Assembly (NCBI GenBank): GCA_947492745.1
Contig: CANLOE010000065.1
Coordinates: 1 to 41,812 of the forward strand
DNA from: an uncultured Cyclobacteriaceae bacterium
GTDB taxonomy: Bacteria; Bacteroidota; Bacteroidia; Cytophagales; Cyclobacteriaceae
Direction of reading: 5' to 3'
Length of the DNA: 41,812 nucleotides
The notes under the pieces are model-generated. The model saw nothing but the letters and a program-made list of their open reading frames with translations. It was not told the DNA's origin and did not search any database. Position numbers and translations under genes: made by a program. Positions 1 through 8,593 of this stretch are shown here, piece after piece (position 1 is the first letter of the stretch; every line of letters begins with the position of its first letter).

Positions 1-309
1 ATGCCGAACGAATCCAAATGGCCGGTATTTTGCTATTTATACGCTCATCACGATTTCTATCGATTATTTTGGGTTAATGTATACTCCAGTGTATTGAGCA
101 TAAAAAGTCCTACTGCCCCACCGGTTCATGACCGTAGGCCCGTTTTCGATTTTGTCGCTTTACCGCCAACACCCATTTCACTTTTTCTTGGGTTTAAGAT
201 GGCGCACCGGCATAGTGATGACTTGTATTTCATCGAATCCATTATTTCTTTTCCCTTGTAAAAAGGAAGTTCCAACAATTGCCCATGAATTTTACTATTT
301 TTGTGCCCT
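1..309. other. Leading spacer, no convincing gene
   Basis: I see no gene I would defend here. An open frame runs from base 1 to 261 on the + strand, but it has no recognisable domain and a composition rich in Phe, Pro and Ser like an antisense frame. On the - strand a stretch of about 36 codons ends at 181 with a basic tail (HLKPKKK), but it has no start codon and runs back into stops at 292-300. The right end carries a -7-like TATTTTTG (296-303) just ahead of the GH3-family start. Confidence 0.5.
296..303 (+). promoter_or_regulatory. Putative -7 promoter box (TATTTTTG)
   Basis: TATTTTTG matches the Bacteroidota -7 consensus TAnnTTTG and ends six bases before the ATG at 310. The transcript would therefore have almost no leader. 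No TTTG sits at the right -33 distance, so the match is one-sided. It argues against the in-frame TTG at 301, which lies inside the box. Confidence 0.35.
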
Positions 310-1812
310 ATGGGTATTCGATCTGTTTTAAGTAGACCTCTGGCCAAGTATATCGTCGGGAAACAAAGGAAATGGTCTCTCTCACCGGAGAGAACACAGC
401 ATCGTGTGTTCAAGATGTTGATCGATAAGGCGAAGGGGACGCAGTTCGGTAGGGACCATGGTTTTTCGGATATCCTAAGCTATGATGATTTCAAGAGGCA
501 GGTGCCCATACGGGATTATGAAGGCCTGAGGCCTTATGTCGAAAAGGTTCTCAGCAATCAAGCAGATGTACTATGGCCGGGAAGACCGCTCTACCTGTCC
601 AAGACCTCGGGTACGACTTCCGGGGTGAAGTATATTCCGATTACGCAGGATTCCATCCCCAATCATATCAATAGTGCGCGTGATGCCTTGCTAAGTTATG
701 TACACGCTACGGGAAACTCGCGCTTTCTCGATGGAAAGCTGATGTTCCTATCGGGCAGTCCTGAACTCACTCAGAAAAACGGTCTCCACACAGGCCGGCT
801 ATCCGGCATTGTCAACCATCATGTGCCCGCATACCTCCGGTCCAATCAGATGCCCTCTTTTTCCACGAATTGTATCGAGGACTGGGAGGCCAAGCTGGAC
901 AAGGTAATCGAGGAAACCCTAGAAAAAGACATGCGATTGATATCGGGCATCCCACCTTGGGTGCAAATGTATTTTGACAAAATACACCATCGCACGGGAA
1001 AGACCATGAAAGAGGTTTTTCCTCATTTTTCCCTATTTGTCTATGGTGGTGTGAACTTCGAACCCTACCGCAAGAAGCTGATGGAGTCCATCGGCGGACC
1101 GATAGACACTGTAGAGACCTATCCTGCCTCAGAAGGGTTCATCGCCTATCAGGATACGCAAGACCGGGAAGGGCTATTGCTTCTGTTGCAAAGTGGTATC
1201 TTTTTTGAATTTATACCCGCTGAAGAGTATTACGATGATAATCCACGACGGCTCAGTATAGACGAAGTCGAACTGGGTGTCAATTATGCACTCATCATCA
1301 ATAGTAACGCAGGACTATGGGGTTATTCTATAGGAGATATGGTCAAGTTTGTCTCCAAAAAACCTCATAGACTACTGGTGACAGGCCGGATAAAACATTT
1401 TATATCCGCATTTGGCGAACACGTCATCGGCGAAGAAGTGGAGAAAGCAATGAAAACCACCATGAGCAGGTTTCCCGAGACCGATTTGGTAGAATTTACC
1501 GTAGCCCCTCAGGTCAATCCAAAAGAAGGGCTACCATTGCACGAGTGGTACGTTGAGTTTGCTAATGCGCCCAATAACTTGTCATCCTTTGAAAAAGAAC
1601 TAAATTTACAACTTCAAAAATTGAATACGTATTATGACGATTTGCTGACAGGAAGTGTACTGAAGGCCTTAGAGGTGCGTTGTCTGCGTAAAGATGCCTT
1701 TATAGACTATATGAGAGGACAAGGAAAATTGGGAGGGCAGAATAAAGTGCCCCGACTATCCAATGATAGGAAGCTGGCGGAGGGTCTAGAAGCTTTTTTG
1801 ATAAACGACTAA
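310..1812 (+). CDS. GH3-family acyl-adenylating (amido synthetase-like) protein
   Basis: This 500-residue protein belongs to the GH3 family, first known as plant auxin-responsive acyl-acid amido synthetases. These are ANL-type enzymes that activate a carboxylate with ATP. The start MGIRSVLSRPLAK is the usual bacterial GH3 N-terminus. SKTSGTTSGVKYIPIT (about residues 97-112) is the nucleotide-binding loop, ETYPASEG in mid-protein is the adenylate motif, and LWGYSIGDMVKF is the third conserved block. Length fits the family. ATG 310 is preferred over an in-frame TTG at 301, which would add only three residues and sits in a putative -7 box. It lies 50 bp upstream of dxr and may be co-transcribed with dxr-rseP. 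The bacterial substrate is not known and cannot be read from sequence. Confidence 0.9.
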   Translation: MGIRSVLSRPLAKYIVGKQRKWSLSPERTQHRVFKMLIDKAKGTQFGRDHGFSDILSYDDFKRQVPIRDYEGLRPYVEKVLSNQADVLWPGRPLYLSKTSGTTSGVKYIPITQDSIPNHINSARDALLSYVHATGNSRFLDGKLMFLSGSPELTQKNGLHTGRLSGIVNHHVPAYLRSNQMPSFSTNCIEDWEAKLDKVIEETLEKDMRLISGIPPWVQMYFDKIHHRTGKTMKEVFPHFSLFVYGGVNFEPYRKKLMESIGGPIDTVETYPASEGFIAYQDTQDREGLLLLLQSGIFFEFIPAEEYYDDNPRRLSIDEVELGVNYALIINSNAGLWGYSIGDMVKFVSKKPHRLLVTGRIKHFISAFGEHVIGEEVEKAMKTTMSRFPETDLVEFTVAPQVNPKEGLPLHEWYVEFANAPNNLSSFEKELNLQLQKLNTYYDDLLTGSVLKALEVRCLRKDAFIDYMRGQGKLGGQNKVPRLSNDRKLAEGLEAFLIND

Positions 1813-1862
1813 TTAATGTCATCAACACGATTGATCATGCGTAGAAAATCACCATCCCGACT

Positions 1863-3011
1863 GTGAGAAAAATAGCGATTTTAGGTTCGACAGGTTCTAT
1901 CGGTACCCAGGCCTTGGAAGTAGTCAAGGCACATCCCGACCAGTTCAATGTCGAAGTGCTGACAGCACAGAACAATGCAGAACTACTTATTGCCCAAGCC
2001 AAGTCTTTTCGTCCGAATGCCGTTGTTATCGTCAATGAAGAGCTGTACCCTCAGGTACAGCATGCACTGGACCCCTTGGATATAAAAGTATACACCGGCG
2101 ACAAAGCACTGGCCTCCGTAGTACAGATGGACAGTATCGATCTGGTACTGACAGCGCTGGTGGGCTATGCCGGTCTCCTGCCTACCATCAAGGCCATCGA
2201 AGCGGGAAAGCACATCGCCCTTGCTAACAAAGAGACGCTGGTCGTCGCGGGTGCCTTAGTGACGGGGCTGGCAAAGGAAAAAGGGGTGAATATTTATCCC
2301 GTAGACTCGGAACACTCCGCTATATTTCAGTGTTTGATAGGAGAATTTCACAATCCAATAGAAAAAATCATACTCACGGCCTCAGGTGGACCCTTTAGAG
2401 GGAAAAAGAGAGAAGAGCTGCTGTCCGTGACCAAGGTCAATGCACTCAAACACCCCAACTGGGATATGGGGGCCAAGGTCACTATAGATTCGGCCAGTCT
2501 GATGAACAAAGGGCTGGAGGTCATTGAAGCAAAGTGGCTGTTTGCCCTTCGTCCCGAACAGGTCGAGGTAGTGGTACACCCACAGTCCATCGTTCACTCT
2601 ATGGTACAGTTCGAAGACGGTTCCATCAAGGCGCAAATGGGACTGCCCGATATGCGCTTGCCCATACAATTCGCCATGAGCTATCCTGACCGGTTGAGAT
2701 CTGACTTTCCTAGATTTGACTTTATGTCCTACCCATCTCTGAATTTTGAACAACCGGACACGGCTACTTTCCGTAACCTATCATTAGCCTTTGCCGCATT
2801 ACGACAAGGAGGGAATATGCCCTGCGTGCTCAATGCGGCAAATGAAATCGCCGTAGCCGCGTTTTTAAAAGATAAAATCGGTTTTCTGGAAATGTCGGAA
2901 GTAGTGGAAACCTGTATGAAGAAAATGTCCTTCGTCGACAGGCCAGATTATGAAGATTATGTGAACACCGATAAAGAAACAAGAATCAAAGCATTAGAAT
3001 CAATTAAATAA
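1863..3011 (+). CDS. dxr: 1-deoxy-D-xylulose 5-phosphate reductoisomerase
   Basis: This 382-residue cytosolic enzyme converts DXP to MEP with NADPH, the committed step of the non-mevalonate isoprenoid pathway. The Rossmann motif GSTGSIG is at residues 8-14. LANKETLVVAG, the metal-site block PVDSEHSAIFQ, TASGGPF and the catalytic block around NKGLEVIEA follow in family order. The start is GTG at 1863: an in-frame stop lies at 1842-1844, no ATG intervenes, and the N-terminus RKIAILGSTGSIG is exactly right. The stop abuts the rseP start with no gap, an arrangement common in this phylum. ispD, the next-but-one step of the pathway, is also in this window at 22688-23398. Confidence 0.98.
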   Translation: MRKIAILGSTGSIGTQALEVVKAHPDQFNVEVLTAQNNAELLIAQAKSFRPNAVVIVNEELYPQVQHALDPLDIKVYTGDKALASVVQMDSIDLVLTALVGYAGLLPTIKAIEAGKHIALANKETLVVAGALVTGLAKEKGVNIYPVDSEHSAIFQCLIGEFHNPIEKIILTASGGPFRGKKREELLSVTKVNALKHPNWDMGAKVTIDSASLMNKGLEVIEAKWLFALRPEQVEVVVHPQSIVHSMVQFEDGSIKAQMGLPDMRLPIQFAMSYPDRLRSDFPRFDFMSYPSLNFEQPDTATFRNLSLAFAALRQGGNMPCVLNAANEIAVAAFLKDKIGFLEMSEVVETCMKKMSFVDRPDYEDYVNTDKETRIKALESIK

Positions 3012-4361
3012 ATGGAAGAAGTATTAAGAGTATTGATCATGACCGCTCAGATCATATTGAGCCTGTCAATTTTGGTCGGGTTGCATGAAATGGGGCACCT
3101 ATTGGCAGCAAAAGCCTTTGGGATGCGAGTAGAGCAGTTTTCCATTGGATTTCCCCCGAAAGTATTCAGTTTCACTTACGGTGAGACCGAATACGCCCTG
3201 AGTGCCATCCCGCTGGGAGGCTATGTGAAGATATCCGGTATGATTGACGAATCACTCGATACCGAGGCCATGAGCAAGGAACCTCAACCGTGGGAGTTCC
3301 GCTCCAAACCGGCCTGGCAGCGGCTTATTGTCATGCTGGGCGGAATTATTGTCAATGTAATTCTGGGAGTATTCATTTTTATCCTCATGACCTTTTTTCT
3401 TGGAGACCAATATGTGCCCATCGAAGAAATCAATAATAAGGGAGGTATTTACGCCTTGGACCTAGGGCAGGAAATCGGGCTCAAGAGTGGGGATAAGGTT
3501 TTGAAGATCAACGATGAGGAGTTCGAGCGTTTTCGTGATATTTCAGATGTCAACAAGATGCTGGAGCCGGACGCACACTATACCATAGAACGGTCCGGAA
3601 ACACGATGGACATTGAGATTCCCAAAGATTTTATAGAGAAGTTCAATACCAAGGAAGCCGTTTACTCCTTCGTCAGAGACCGGCATACCAGCGAAATTGG
3701 TCTTGTGGCCTCTGCGGAAGATAACGAAGGCGAACCTTTTCTTGCTGAACGTATCGGTCTGAAAGTAGGAGATAGAATTGTAGAAATGAAAAACAGGCCC
3801 ATCCGGTATTTTGATGAGGTTATCGCTATAGTGAAGGAACATGACCGCTCTGAACCGCTCCCTTTCAAGATACAAAGAGGTAGTGAAGTGATGGAGTTCA
3901 ACCCATCGATGGAGAACGATTCCATATTTGGTATCGCCGGTACACCGCAAGATTTCAAAACCGTAAAAATAGACTATACCTTCGCGGAATCTTTTGTAAA
4001 AGGACCTGAAAAAGCTTTCGGGGTTATCGGTCTACAGTTGAAGGCTTTCAAGAAAATGTTCTCCGGTGATATCGACCCCAGAAAATCCCTGTCCGGCCCC
4101 ATGGCCATCGCCAAACAGTTCGGTGGCGAATGGGACTGGGTCAGGTTCTGGGGCATGACAGGCTTACTTTCCATGGTGTTGGCCTTTATGAACCTATTGC
4201 CCATTCCCGCACTGGACGGAGGACATGTGATGTTCCTGACCTACGAAATTGTCTCTGGACGTAAGCCGGCAGATAAGTTTTTGGAAACAGCACAGAAAGT
4301 CGGTATGATACTGCTATTGGCATTGATGGCATTTGTGATTATCAATGACTTTTTCAAGTAA
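3012..4361 (+). CDS. rseP: RIP metalloprotease RseP (site-2 protease, M50)
   Basis: This 449-residue inner-membrane zinc protease cleaves transmembrane substrates such as anti-sigma factors and remnant signal peptides. HEMGH at residues 25-29 lies in the first membrane helix and LDGG at about 401-404, after NLLPIPA, in a late helix; together they form the active site. The segment between residues about 130 and 320 fits two PDZ domains. A further helix near 108-128 and a C-terminal one (MILLLALMAFVII) complete the usual topology. It starts immediately after the dxr stop, so the two are surely translated from one message. The substrate in this organism is not evident from the window. Confidence 0.97.
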   Translation: MEEVLRVLIMTAQIILSLSILVGLHEMGHLLAAKAFGMRVEQFSIGFPPKVFSFTYGETEYALSAIPLGGYVKISGMIDESLDTEAMSKEPQPWEFRSKPAWQRLIVMLGGIIVNVILGVFIFILMTFFLGDQYVPIEEINNKGGIYALDLGQEIGLKSGDKVLKINDEEFERFRDISDVNKMLEPDAHYTIERSGNTMDIEIPKDFIEKFNTKEAVYSFVRDRHTSEIGLVASAEDNEGEPFLAERIGLKVGDRIVEMKNRPIRYFDEVIAIVKEHDRSEPLPFKIQRGSEVMEFNPSMENDSIFGIAGTPQDFKTVKIDYTFAESFVKGPEKAFGVIGLQLKAFKKMFSGDIDPRKSLSGPMAIAKQFGGEWDWVRFWGMTGLLSMVLAFMNLLPIPALDGGHVMFLTYEIVSGRKPADKFLETAQKVGMILLLALMAFVIINDFFK

Positions 4362-4502
4362 GTCAAGGTTTCAGAAAATCAAAATATAGCTATCGTACCC
4401 GTTCAACGGCCATCACCATTGAGTCATTGGTCTATGTGAAAATCAGTAGAGTGCAAAATTCGCGATTTTTTGTAAAGCGCAGAGGAGTGTAGGTTGATGA
4501 TT

Positions 4503-4533
4503 TTTGTAATTACAATATAATTACTTATCTTTG
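4503..4533 (+). promoter_or_regulatory. mazEF promoter with repeated motif in the spacer
   Basis: TTTG (4503-4506), a 19-bp spacer and TATCTTTG (4526-4533) match the Bacteroidota promoter consensus fully. ATG of the antitoxin begins only four bases past the -7 box, so the mRNA is predicted to be leaderless or nearly so. Within the spacer TAATTAC occurs twice, at 4507-4513 and 4518-4524, eleven bases apart, about one helical turn. The first copy lies in the palindrome GTAATTAC. A place inside the promoter is what a MazE or MazEF autorepression operator would need; the operator role is inferred. Confidence 0.8.
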
Positions 4534-4537
4534 TTGT

Positions 4538-4795
4538 ATGACGGTGAAATTGATACAAATCGGTAACTCCAAAGGATTTAGATTGCCTAAGGCGATGATT
4601 GATAAATATGCCCTGTCGAATGAGCTGGAAATCATCGAAACGGAGGAGGGCCTCATGATAAGACCCATAGCTACCGTCCGCCATGGATGGGAGGAGCAAT
4701 TCGCATCAGCGAATAGGGGCGATACACCCGATGATGATTTCTCGGATTGGCAGAACGTAGGTACCGACTTCGATGACAAAGAATGGGAATGGTAA
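4538..4795 (+). CDS. mazE: MazE-type antitoxin (AbrB/SpoVT fold)
   Basis: This 85-residue protein has a swapped-hairpin DNA-binding N-terminus. KLIQIGNSKGFRLPKAMI is the classic MazE/AbrB signature, followed by ELEIIETEEGLMIRP. The last 30 residues are acidic and Trp-rich (DDDFSDWQ, then DDKEWEW), as expected for the flexible tail that wraps and inhibits MazF. The stop overlaps the start region of the toxin gene, the usual antitoxin-first order. By family knowledge the protein should also repress its own promoter, and a repeated TAATTAC lies in that promoter. Its identity as a MazE-like antitoxin is strong; the exact partner specificity is inferred from position. Confidence 0.93.
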   Translation: MTVKLIQIGNSKGFRLPKAMIDKYALSNELEIIETEEGLMIRPIATVRHGWEEQFASANRGDTPDDDFSDWQNVGTDFDDKEWEW

Positions 4796-5109
4796 AAAGG
4801 CATGAAGTCTATTGGGCAAACCTGGACCCGACTATCGGCAGCGAGATCAAGAAAACGAGACCTGTTGTTATTGTTTCCCCTGATGTGATGAACAAAAACC
4901 TAAAAACGGTAATCGTATGCCCATTAACGACTTCTTTGAAGAACTACCCCACAAGGGTCAAGATAAAGGTCAATGGCAAAGAAGGAGCGGTTGCCCTGGA
5001 CCATGTACGCTCCATAGATAAAGAAAGACTGACCCGAAAAATCGGCCAATTGGAGAAGGAAGAGAGGGACCGGGTACAATCGCTACTACTTGAAATGTTC
5101 AAATTCTAA
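4789..5109 (+). CDS. mazF: MazF-type endoribonuclease toxin
   Basis: This protein of 106 residues (108 if ATG 4783 is used) belongs to the PemK/MazF family of sequence-specific mRNA interferases. YWANLDPTIGSEIKKTRPVV contains the conserved N-terminal block, with the catalytic Arg expected in KKTRPV. PLTT and LDHVRSIDKERL are the second and third family motifs. The starts at 4783 and 4789 both overlap the end of mazE (stop at 4793-4795), indicating coupled translation. MVKRHEVYWANLDP is the common family N-terminus, so I prefer 4789. No residue needed for activity appears lost. The cleavage motif cannot be deduced here. Confidence 0.94.
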   Translation: MVKRHEVYWANLDPTIGSEIKKTRPVVIVSPDVMNKNLKTVIVCPLTTSLKNYPTRVKIKVNGKEGAVALDHVRSIDKERLTRKIGQLEKEERDRVQSLLLEMFKF

Positions 5110-5452
5110 ACAGCTTTTATGGACTTGCCCTTATTGGCAATGAACAGGTCCAAAATCCCAATACTTTTCTACTGATTCAGTACTGAACTAAAGTTCGGTC
5201 TGTCCTTCTTTTACAGCTTCAAAATCTTCAAATCAGTAAAATAAACAGGAAGGCTATTGATCATTTTGAGTTAAAACCTCGTTGCGAAGTTCCAACGCAT
5301 GATCCGGGTTGAATGGTTATTTTGCATAAAATGAGTCAATGGATTTTGTGGGTAATTTGTTATTGGCATAAAACGGAGCTCTGACAATGCCCCCAACGAG
5401 TATTTCTAGTGCATGATAAGGGTAAATTCGTAGAAAGGCAGGGTTCGTTTTA
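5110..5452. other. Spacer with a reverse-strand copy of the composite repeat
   Basis: No gene is visible in this gap between mazF (+) and the 3' end of the GH2 gene (-). Positions 5228-5313 match stretches of the 27.2-27.7 kb spacer in reverse orientation. For instance CGAAGTTCCAACGCATGA (5285-5302) is exactly the complement of 27170-27187. I see no T-tract hairpin that would act as a terminator. Confidence 0.6.
5228..5313 (-). repeat. Composite dispersed repeat, internally deleted copy
   Basis: Three blocks match the large spacer at 27 kb. The 18-mer at 5285-5302 is complementary to 27170-27187. The block 5244-5265 is complementary to 27341-27362 with one mismatch in 22. GCATGATCCGGGTTGAA (5297-5313) matches 27319-27335 with one mismatch but in the + sense. 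CTTCAAATCAGTAAA (5228-5242) is the complement of 27652-27665 over its first 13 bases. The hairpin module seen in other copies is missing here, so this copy is rearranged or decayed. Confidence 0.65.
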
Positions 5453-8116
5453 TCATTGATTGGGTATTATACTTTTTATGGATAGTGTTTTGGAATGCTT
5501 ACTTCCCAGATGTGCGCTGACCTTGATTTCGCCCGGTGTTCCAGTGGATTGTAACATGAGCAGACTCCTGCCGTTATGGGTTCGTATCTTATCACTGAGA
5601 TGATGTTGTACATTATTGGAGGCACCATTATCCATACCCAATAGACGGTAGGGACCTTCGATGGTAAACGATAGTGTGTCATCCTCAGTATAAGCGCGAT
5701 GGCCCGCTGCGTCCCGTAGTTCGACCACGATATGCACAACATCTTCTCTGTTGGCCAATAGACGCTGTCGCTCGGTACGGAGCGAAATGTCTGCTACAGG
5801 CCCATGGGTAGAAAGCGTGTACTCATCGACAACTTTACCCTGCTGCTTGCCCACGATACGCAGCTTGCCTTTCGCAAAGGGAACCACCCACTTCAGGATA
5901 TGGTCATCGGTATCGGCCAGTTGCCGCTCTCCCATGCTCTGCCCGTTGAGGAAAAGCTCGGCACTTTCAGTATTGGTATAGCCCTGAACGAGTATTTTCT
6001 CCTCAGGACCATAATTCCAATGATCATAGAGTTCGTACCATTGCCATCGCCGTATCCAATCTTTCTTCAGGTCCAGAGACCAGCCTTTTTCTTTTTTATA
6101 TGCAAATTCGGAAGCCTCCAAAGGTACCGTGCCAGCGTATACCTTGGGCCTGTCACTCCATAGGGCCTCAAAAAAATGACCTCTGGGAGTCTTGAAACCC
6201 CCAAAATCAAAAAAGGAAACATTCAGCCCCTTTTCCGGCCATGGCCCTGACTCCCCCATATAGGCAATGCCCGTCCATACAAATATACCGGCGACGAAAT
6301 CGCGGTCCAGACAGGCTTGCCACTCGGGGAAAGTACCCCAGTTCTCCGAACCGTAGATCTTGAGATGAGGGTAGGTGCTGTGTGCCATGTCGTACTCTAT
6401 AGCGCGGTAGTTGAACCCAAGGATATCGACCGCTCGTCCATACCCGCCTGCCAGACCGATGGAAGGGTGTACATTGCCACAGGTAGTTGGACGGGTGCTG
6501 TCCATCTCCTTGACCCAGCGGTTCAGTTGTTGCGCGATTATCAGCAAGCTGTCCTGCCCTTGGACTAGACTGTCCAGAGTCTTGGCGATAGCCACGCTAT
6601 CATAGGAGGGTACATGAGCGTAATACTCCTGTTTCCCATTGACGATATCATAAGTTCGGGAGTAGGAAGGATAGGTCCACTCGATTTCATTACCGATACT
6701 CCAGAGTATGATACAGGGATGATTGCGATCTCGTCGGATACCATCTTTAAGGTCTTGCTCGGCCCATTCCGGAAAGTCCGTACTGTACCCATCCGAAACG
6801 GATGCAGGCGCATTGTTGTCTCCTAAGCGGAGGAGGCTTTTGGCCTTAGGGCGGTTCCATTCATCAAAAACCTCTGCGATGACCAAAAGGCCCAATTGAT
6901 CACAAAGGTCCAAGAATTCAGGTGCCGGTGGATTATGAGCCGTTCGAAGGGCATTGACCCCGATGCCCTTCAGTTTTTTCAGACGACGCTCCAGCACAGC
7001 TGTGGGTACAGCTGCACCTACGGCACCTGCATCATGGTGTAGATTGGCCCCTTTCAGTTTGAGCGGCCTACCATTCAGGAAGAAACCCTTATCCGCATCG
7101 AATCGAAAGGTTCTCAGTCCAAAGCTGACTTCTTGGGTATCGATGGTTTCTCCTGCTACTTCCAGCTCCGCCAGCATACGATAAAGCTGTGGATGCTCGA
7201 TATCCCAGCAGTAGGGTTCGTTCAGGGAGTAGCGATGGGCAACTTCCCGTGTACCTTCACCGAGCCGGACCGATGACGTATGTGTGGCGACTTCCGCACC
7301 ATTAGGGTCGATTATTTTGGTATGCAACAGCACTTCTTTTTCGCTGGGAATACTGCTGTTCACTGTTATGTTGGCGATTATGCCGGCTCGTTTTTTGCTG
7401 ACCTCGGGAGTGGAAATAACGATTCCCCACTGAGGAATATGGATTTTTTCCGTACTGACCAAGCGGACATTGCGGTAAATGCCCGACCCCGTGTACCAGC
7501 GACTGTCCAGGTACTGAGAATGGTCCACTTTTACCGTGATTACATTGGCTGCGGTACCATAGTGAAGAAAAGGACTCAGGTCATAGCTATAGCTGATATA
7601 GCCATTGGGGCGGTGGCCCAGTAGCTGACCGTTCACCCATACTGTAGCACGGGTGTAGATACCATCGAACTCGATGCGGTAAAGTTTATCTTTTTGTGCA
7701 TCGGGAATCCGAAATGTCTTTTTGTACCAACCGATGCCTCCGGGAAGAAAGCCTGTAGAAGCTCCCGTGTGCAGTTGGCTATAGGACTGCTCGATACTCC
7801 AGTCATGGGGCAGCTGTACCGCTTTCCAATCATTTCCCCTCATCAGCGTGTCAAAGGGATGGGAGACGCTGTCACTAAGGATAAAAAACCAGCCAAAATT
7901 GAAATTTTCGACTTTTCTTGCAGCATCCTTCGTATCGGCCACCTGTGGTGAACAGGAAGATAGACAAAATAGGAAGAGGCTTATGTAGAGGACTGCGCTT
8001 CTCTTTGCTATCGTCTTTCCTGCTGGAGTGTGGATAGGGATAGTAGATAGGAGGCTGTCGTACTGTAAACGGATGAAGGGGGAGGGACCTGATCTATTGT
8101 TCTGGCGTAAGCTCAT
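5453..8116 (-). CDS. GH2-family beta-galactosidase-like lipoprotein
   Basis: This 887-residue exported glycoside hydrolase is of the LacZ/beta-glucuronidase type. A hydrophobic stretch ends in the lipobox CLSSC, with Cys55 as the lipidation site. Sugar-binding jelly roll is at about 70-225, an Ig-like domain at 230-340 and the TIM barrel at about 345-625. The acid/base is Glu477 in WSIGNEIEW and the nucleophile is Glu591 in YGSENWGT. C-terminal Ig-like domains, including a DUF4982-like one, fill the rest. The N-region before the hydrophobic core is unusually long, about 40 residues, with no later ATG, so the true start may be a downstream non-ATG codon. It stands alone, with no SusC/SusD or regulator nearby. 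Substrate is unknown; beta-galactoside or beta-glucuronide are possible. Confidence 0.93.
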   Translation of the reverse strand: MSLRQNNRSGPSPFIRLQYDSLLSTIPIHTPAGKTIAKRSAVLYISLFLFCLSSCSPQVADTKDAARKVENFNFGWFFILSDSVSHPFDTLMRGNDWKAVQLPHDWSIEQSYSQLHTGASTGFLPGGIGWYKKTFRIPDAQKDKLYRIEFDGIYTRATVWVNGQLLGHRPNGYISYSYDLSPFLHYGTAANVITVKVDHSQYLDSRWYTGSGIYRNVRLVSTEKIHIPQWGIVISTPEVSKKRAGIIANITVNSSIPSEKEVLLHTKIIDPNGAEVATHTSSVRLGEGTREVAHRYSLNEPYCWDIEHPQLYRMLAELEVAGETIDTQEVSFGLRTFRFDADKGFFLNGRPLKLKGANLHHDAGAVGAAVPTAVLERRLKKLKGIGVNALRTAHNPPAPEFLDLCDQLGLLVIAEVFDEWNRPKAKSLLRLGDNNAPASVSDGYSTDFPEWAEQDLKDGIRRDRNHPCIILWSIGNEIEWTYPSYSRTYDIVNGKQEYYAHVPSYDSVAIAKTLDSLVQGQDSLLIIAQQLNRWVKEMDSTRPTTCGNVHPSIGLAGGYGRAVDILGFNYRAIEYDMAHSTYPHLKIYGSENWGTFPEWQACLDRDFVAGIFVWTGIAYMGESGPWPEKGLNVSFFDFGGFKTPRGHFFEALWSDRPKVYAGTVPLEASEFAYKKEKGWSLDLKKDWIRRWQWYELYDHWNYGPEEKILVQGYTNTESAELFLNGQSMGERQLADTDDHILKWVVPFAKGKLRIVGKQQGKVVDEYTLSTHGPVADISLRTERQRLLANREDVVHIVVELRDAAGHRAYTEDDTLSFTIEGPYRLLGMDNGASNNVQHHLSDKIRTHNGRSLLMLQSTGTPGEIKVSAHLGSKHSKTLSIKSIIPNQ

Positions 8117-8593
8117 CGGTACTGGCTAAGGTTTGAAAGTTGAACCCGGATCATGCATTTTTTCACTATTGTGTTTGTTTTACCGGAGCTCATAAACCTT
8201 CGGTTTGAAAATCTATTACGGACTTGAACAGTTGCAAATCGATTGTCATACTAAAAGATCGTTTTATGCCCAAATGCAATTGGTTTCACTCAGAATTCTC
8301 TAATGATTTTGATACAAAGCGCCCCAGAGTGAGACCATCGAAGTGTTTGCCGGATTCTGATTTTATTTTATGCTTGAGTATAAACGGTATCTCTTTCATT
8401 TTTTCAGGTACTTCTTTTAGTACATCATGTTGTTAGGATTCCCGACGGTAGCGCTGCTATCTTTGTCAATGGCTCATGTGATAGACTTGCCCCATTACTA
8501 AAATGTTCATTGAAATTTTTTTACGTTCGCGGCTCTCAAAAGTAAGCTAGAATAAATTTCTAAAATAATAGCTACCAAAACAGTTCCTTAGAA
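8117..8593. other. Spacer with repeat fragments, no convincing gene
   Basis: The 477-bp gap between two - strand genes holds repeat material rather than a clear gene. Positions 8139-8256 and 8436-8460 match the composite repeat on the - strand, and 8574-8591 matches the end of the MITE-like family. A - strand frame at 8286-8399 (37 codons starting MKEIPFIL and ending SLENSE) is open but unrecognised; it could be a decayed gene fragment. A 70-codon + strand frame at 8224-8436 looks like noise. Confidence 0.5.
8139..8256 (-). repeat. Composite dispersed repeat, partial copy
   Basis: Read on the - strand, the stretch starting GATTTGCAACTGTTCAAG (complement of 8224-8241) is followed by TAGATTTTCAAACC. 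It lines up with 27657-27690, 27281-27315 and 20222-20250. At 8140-8156 the complement of GCATGATCCGGGTTGAA follows with one mismatch. A separate piece at 8436-8460 carries the TAGC-loop-GCTA hairpin core. About 200 bp lie between the hairpin and GATTTG, against about 41 bp in other copies, so this copy is split or carries an insert. Confidence 0.55.

Noticed and set aside
1-261. Open frame of 86 codons at the left edge
   Set aside because: No recognisable domain, no upstream context, and residue composition like an antisense frame. The spacer shows no other support.
8224-8436. 70-codon + strand frame in the spacer between the GH2 and porE-like genes
   Set aside because: Overlaps repeat pieces, is Ser/Cys/Phe-rich, and has no family resemblance or start signal.
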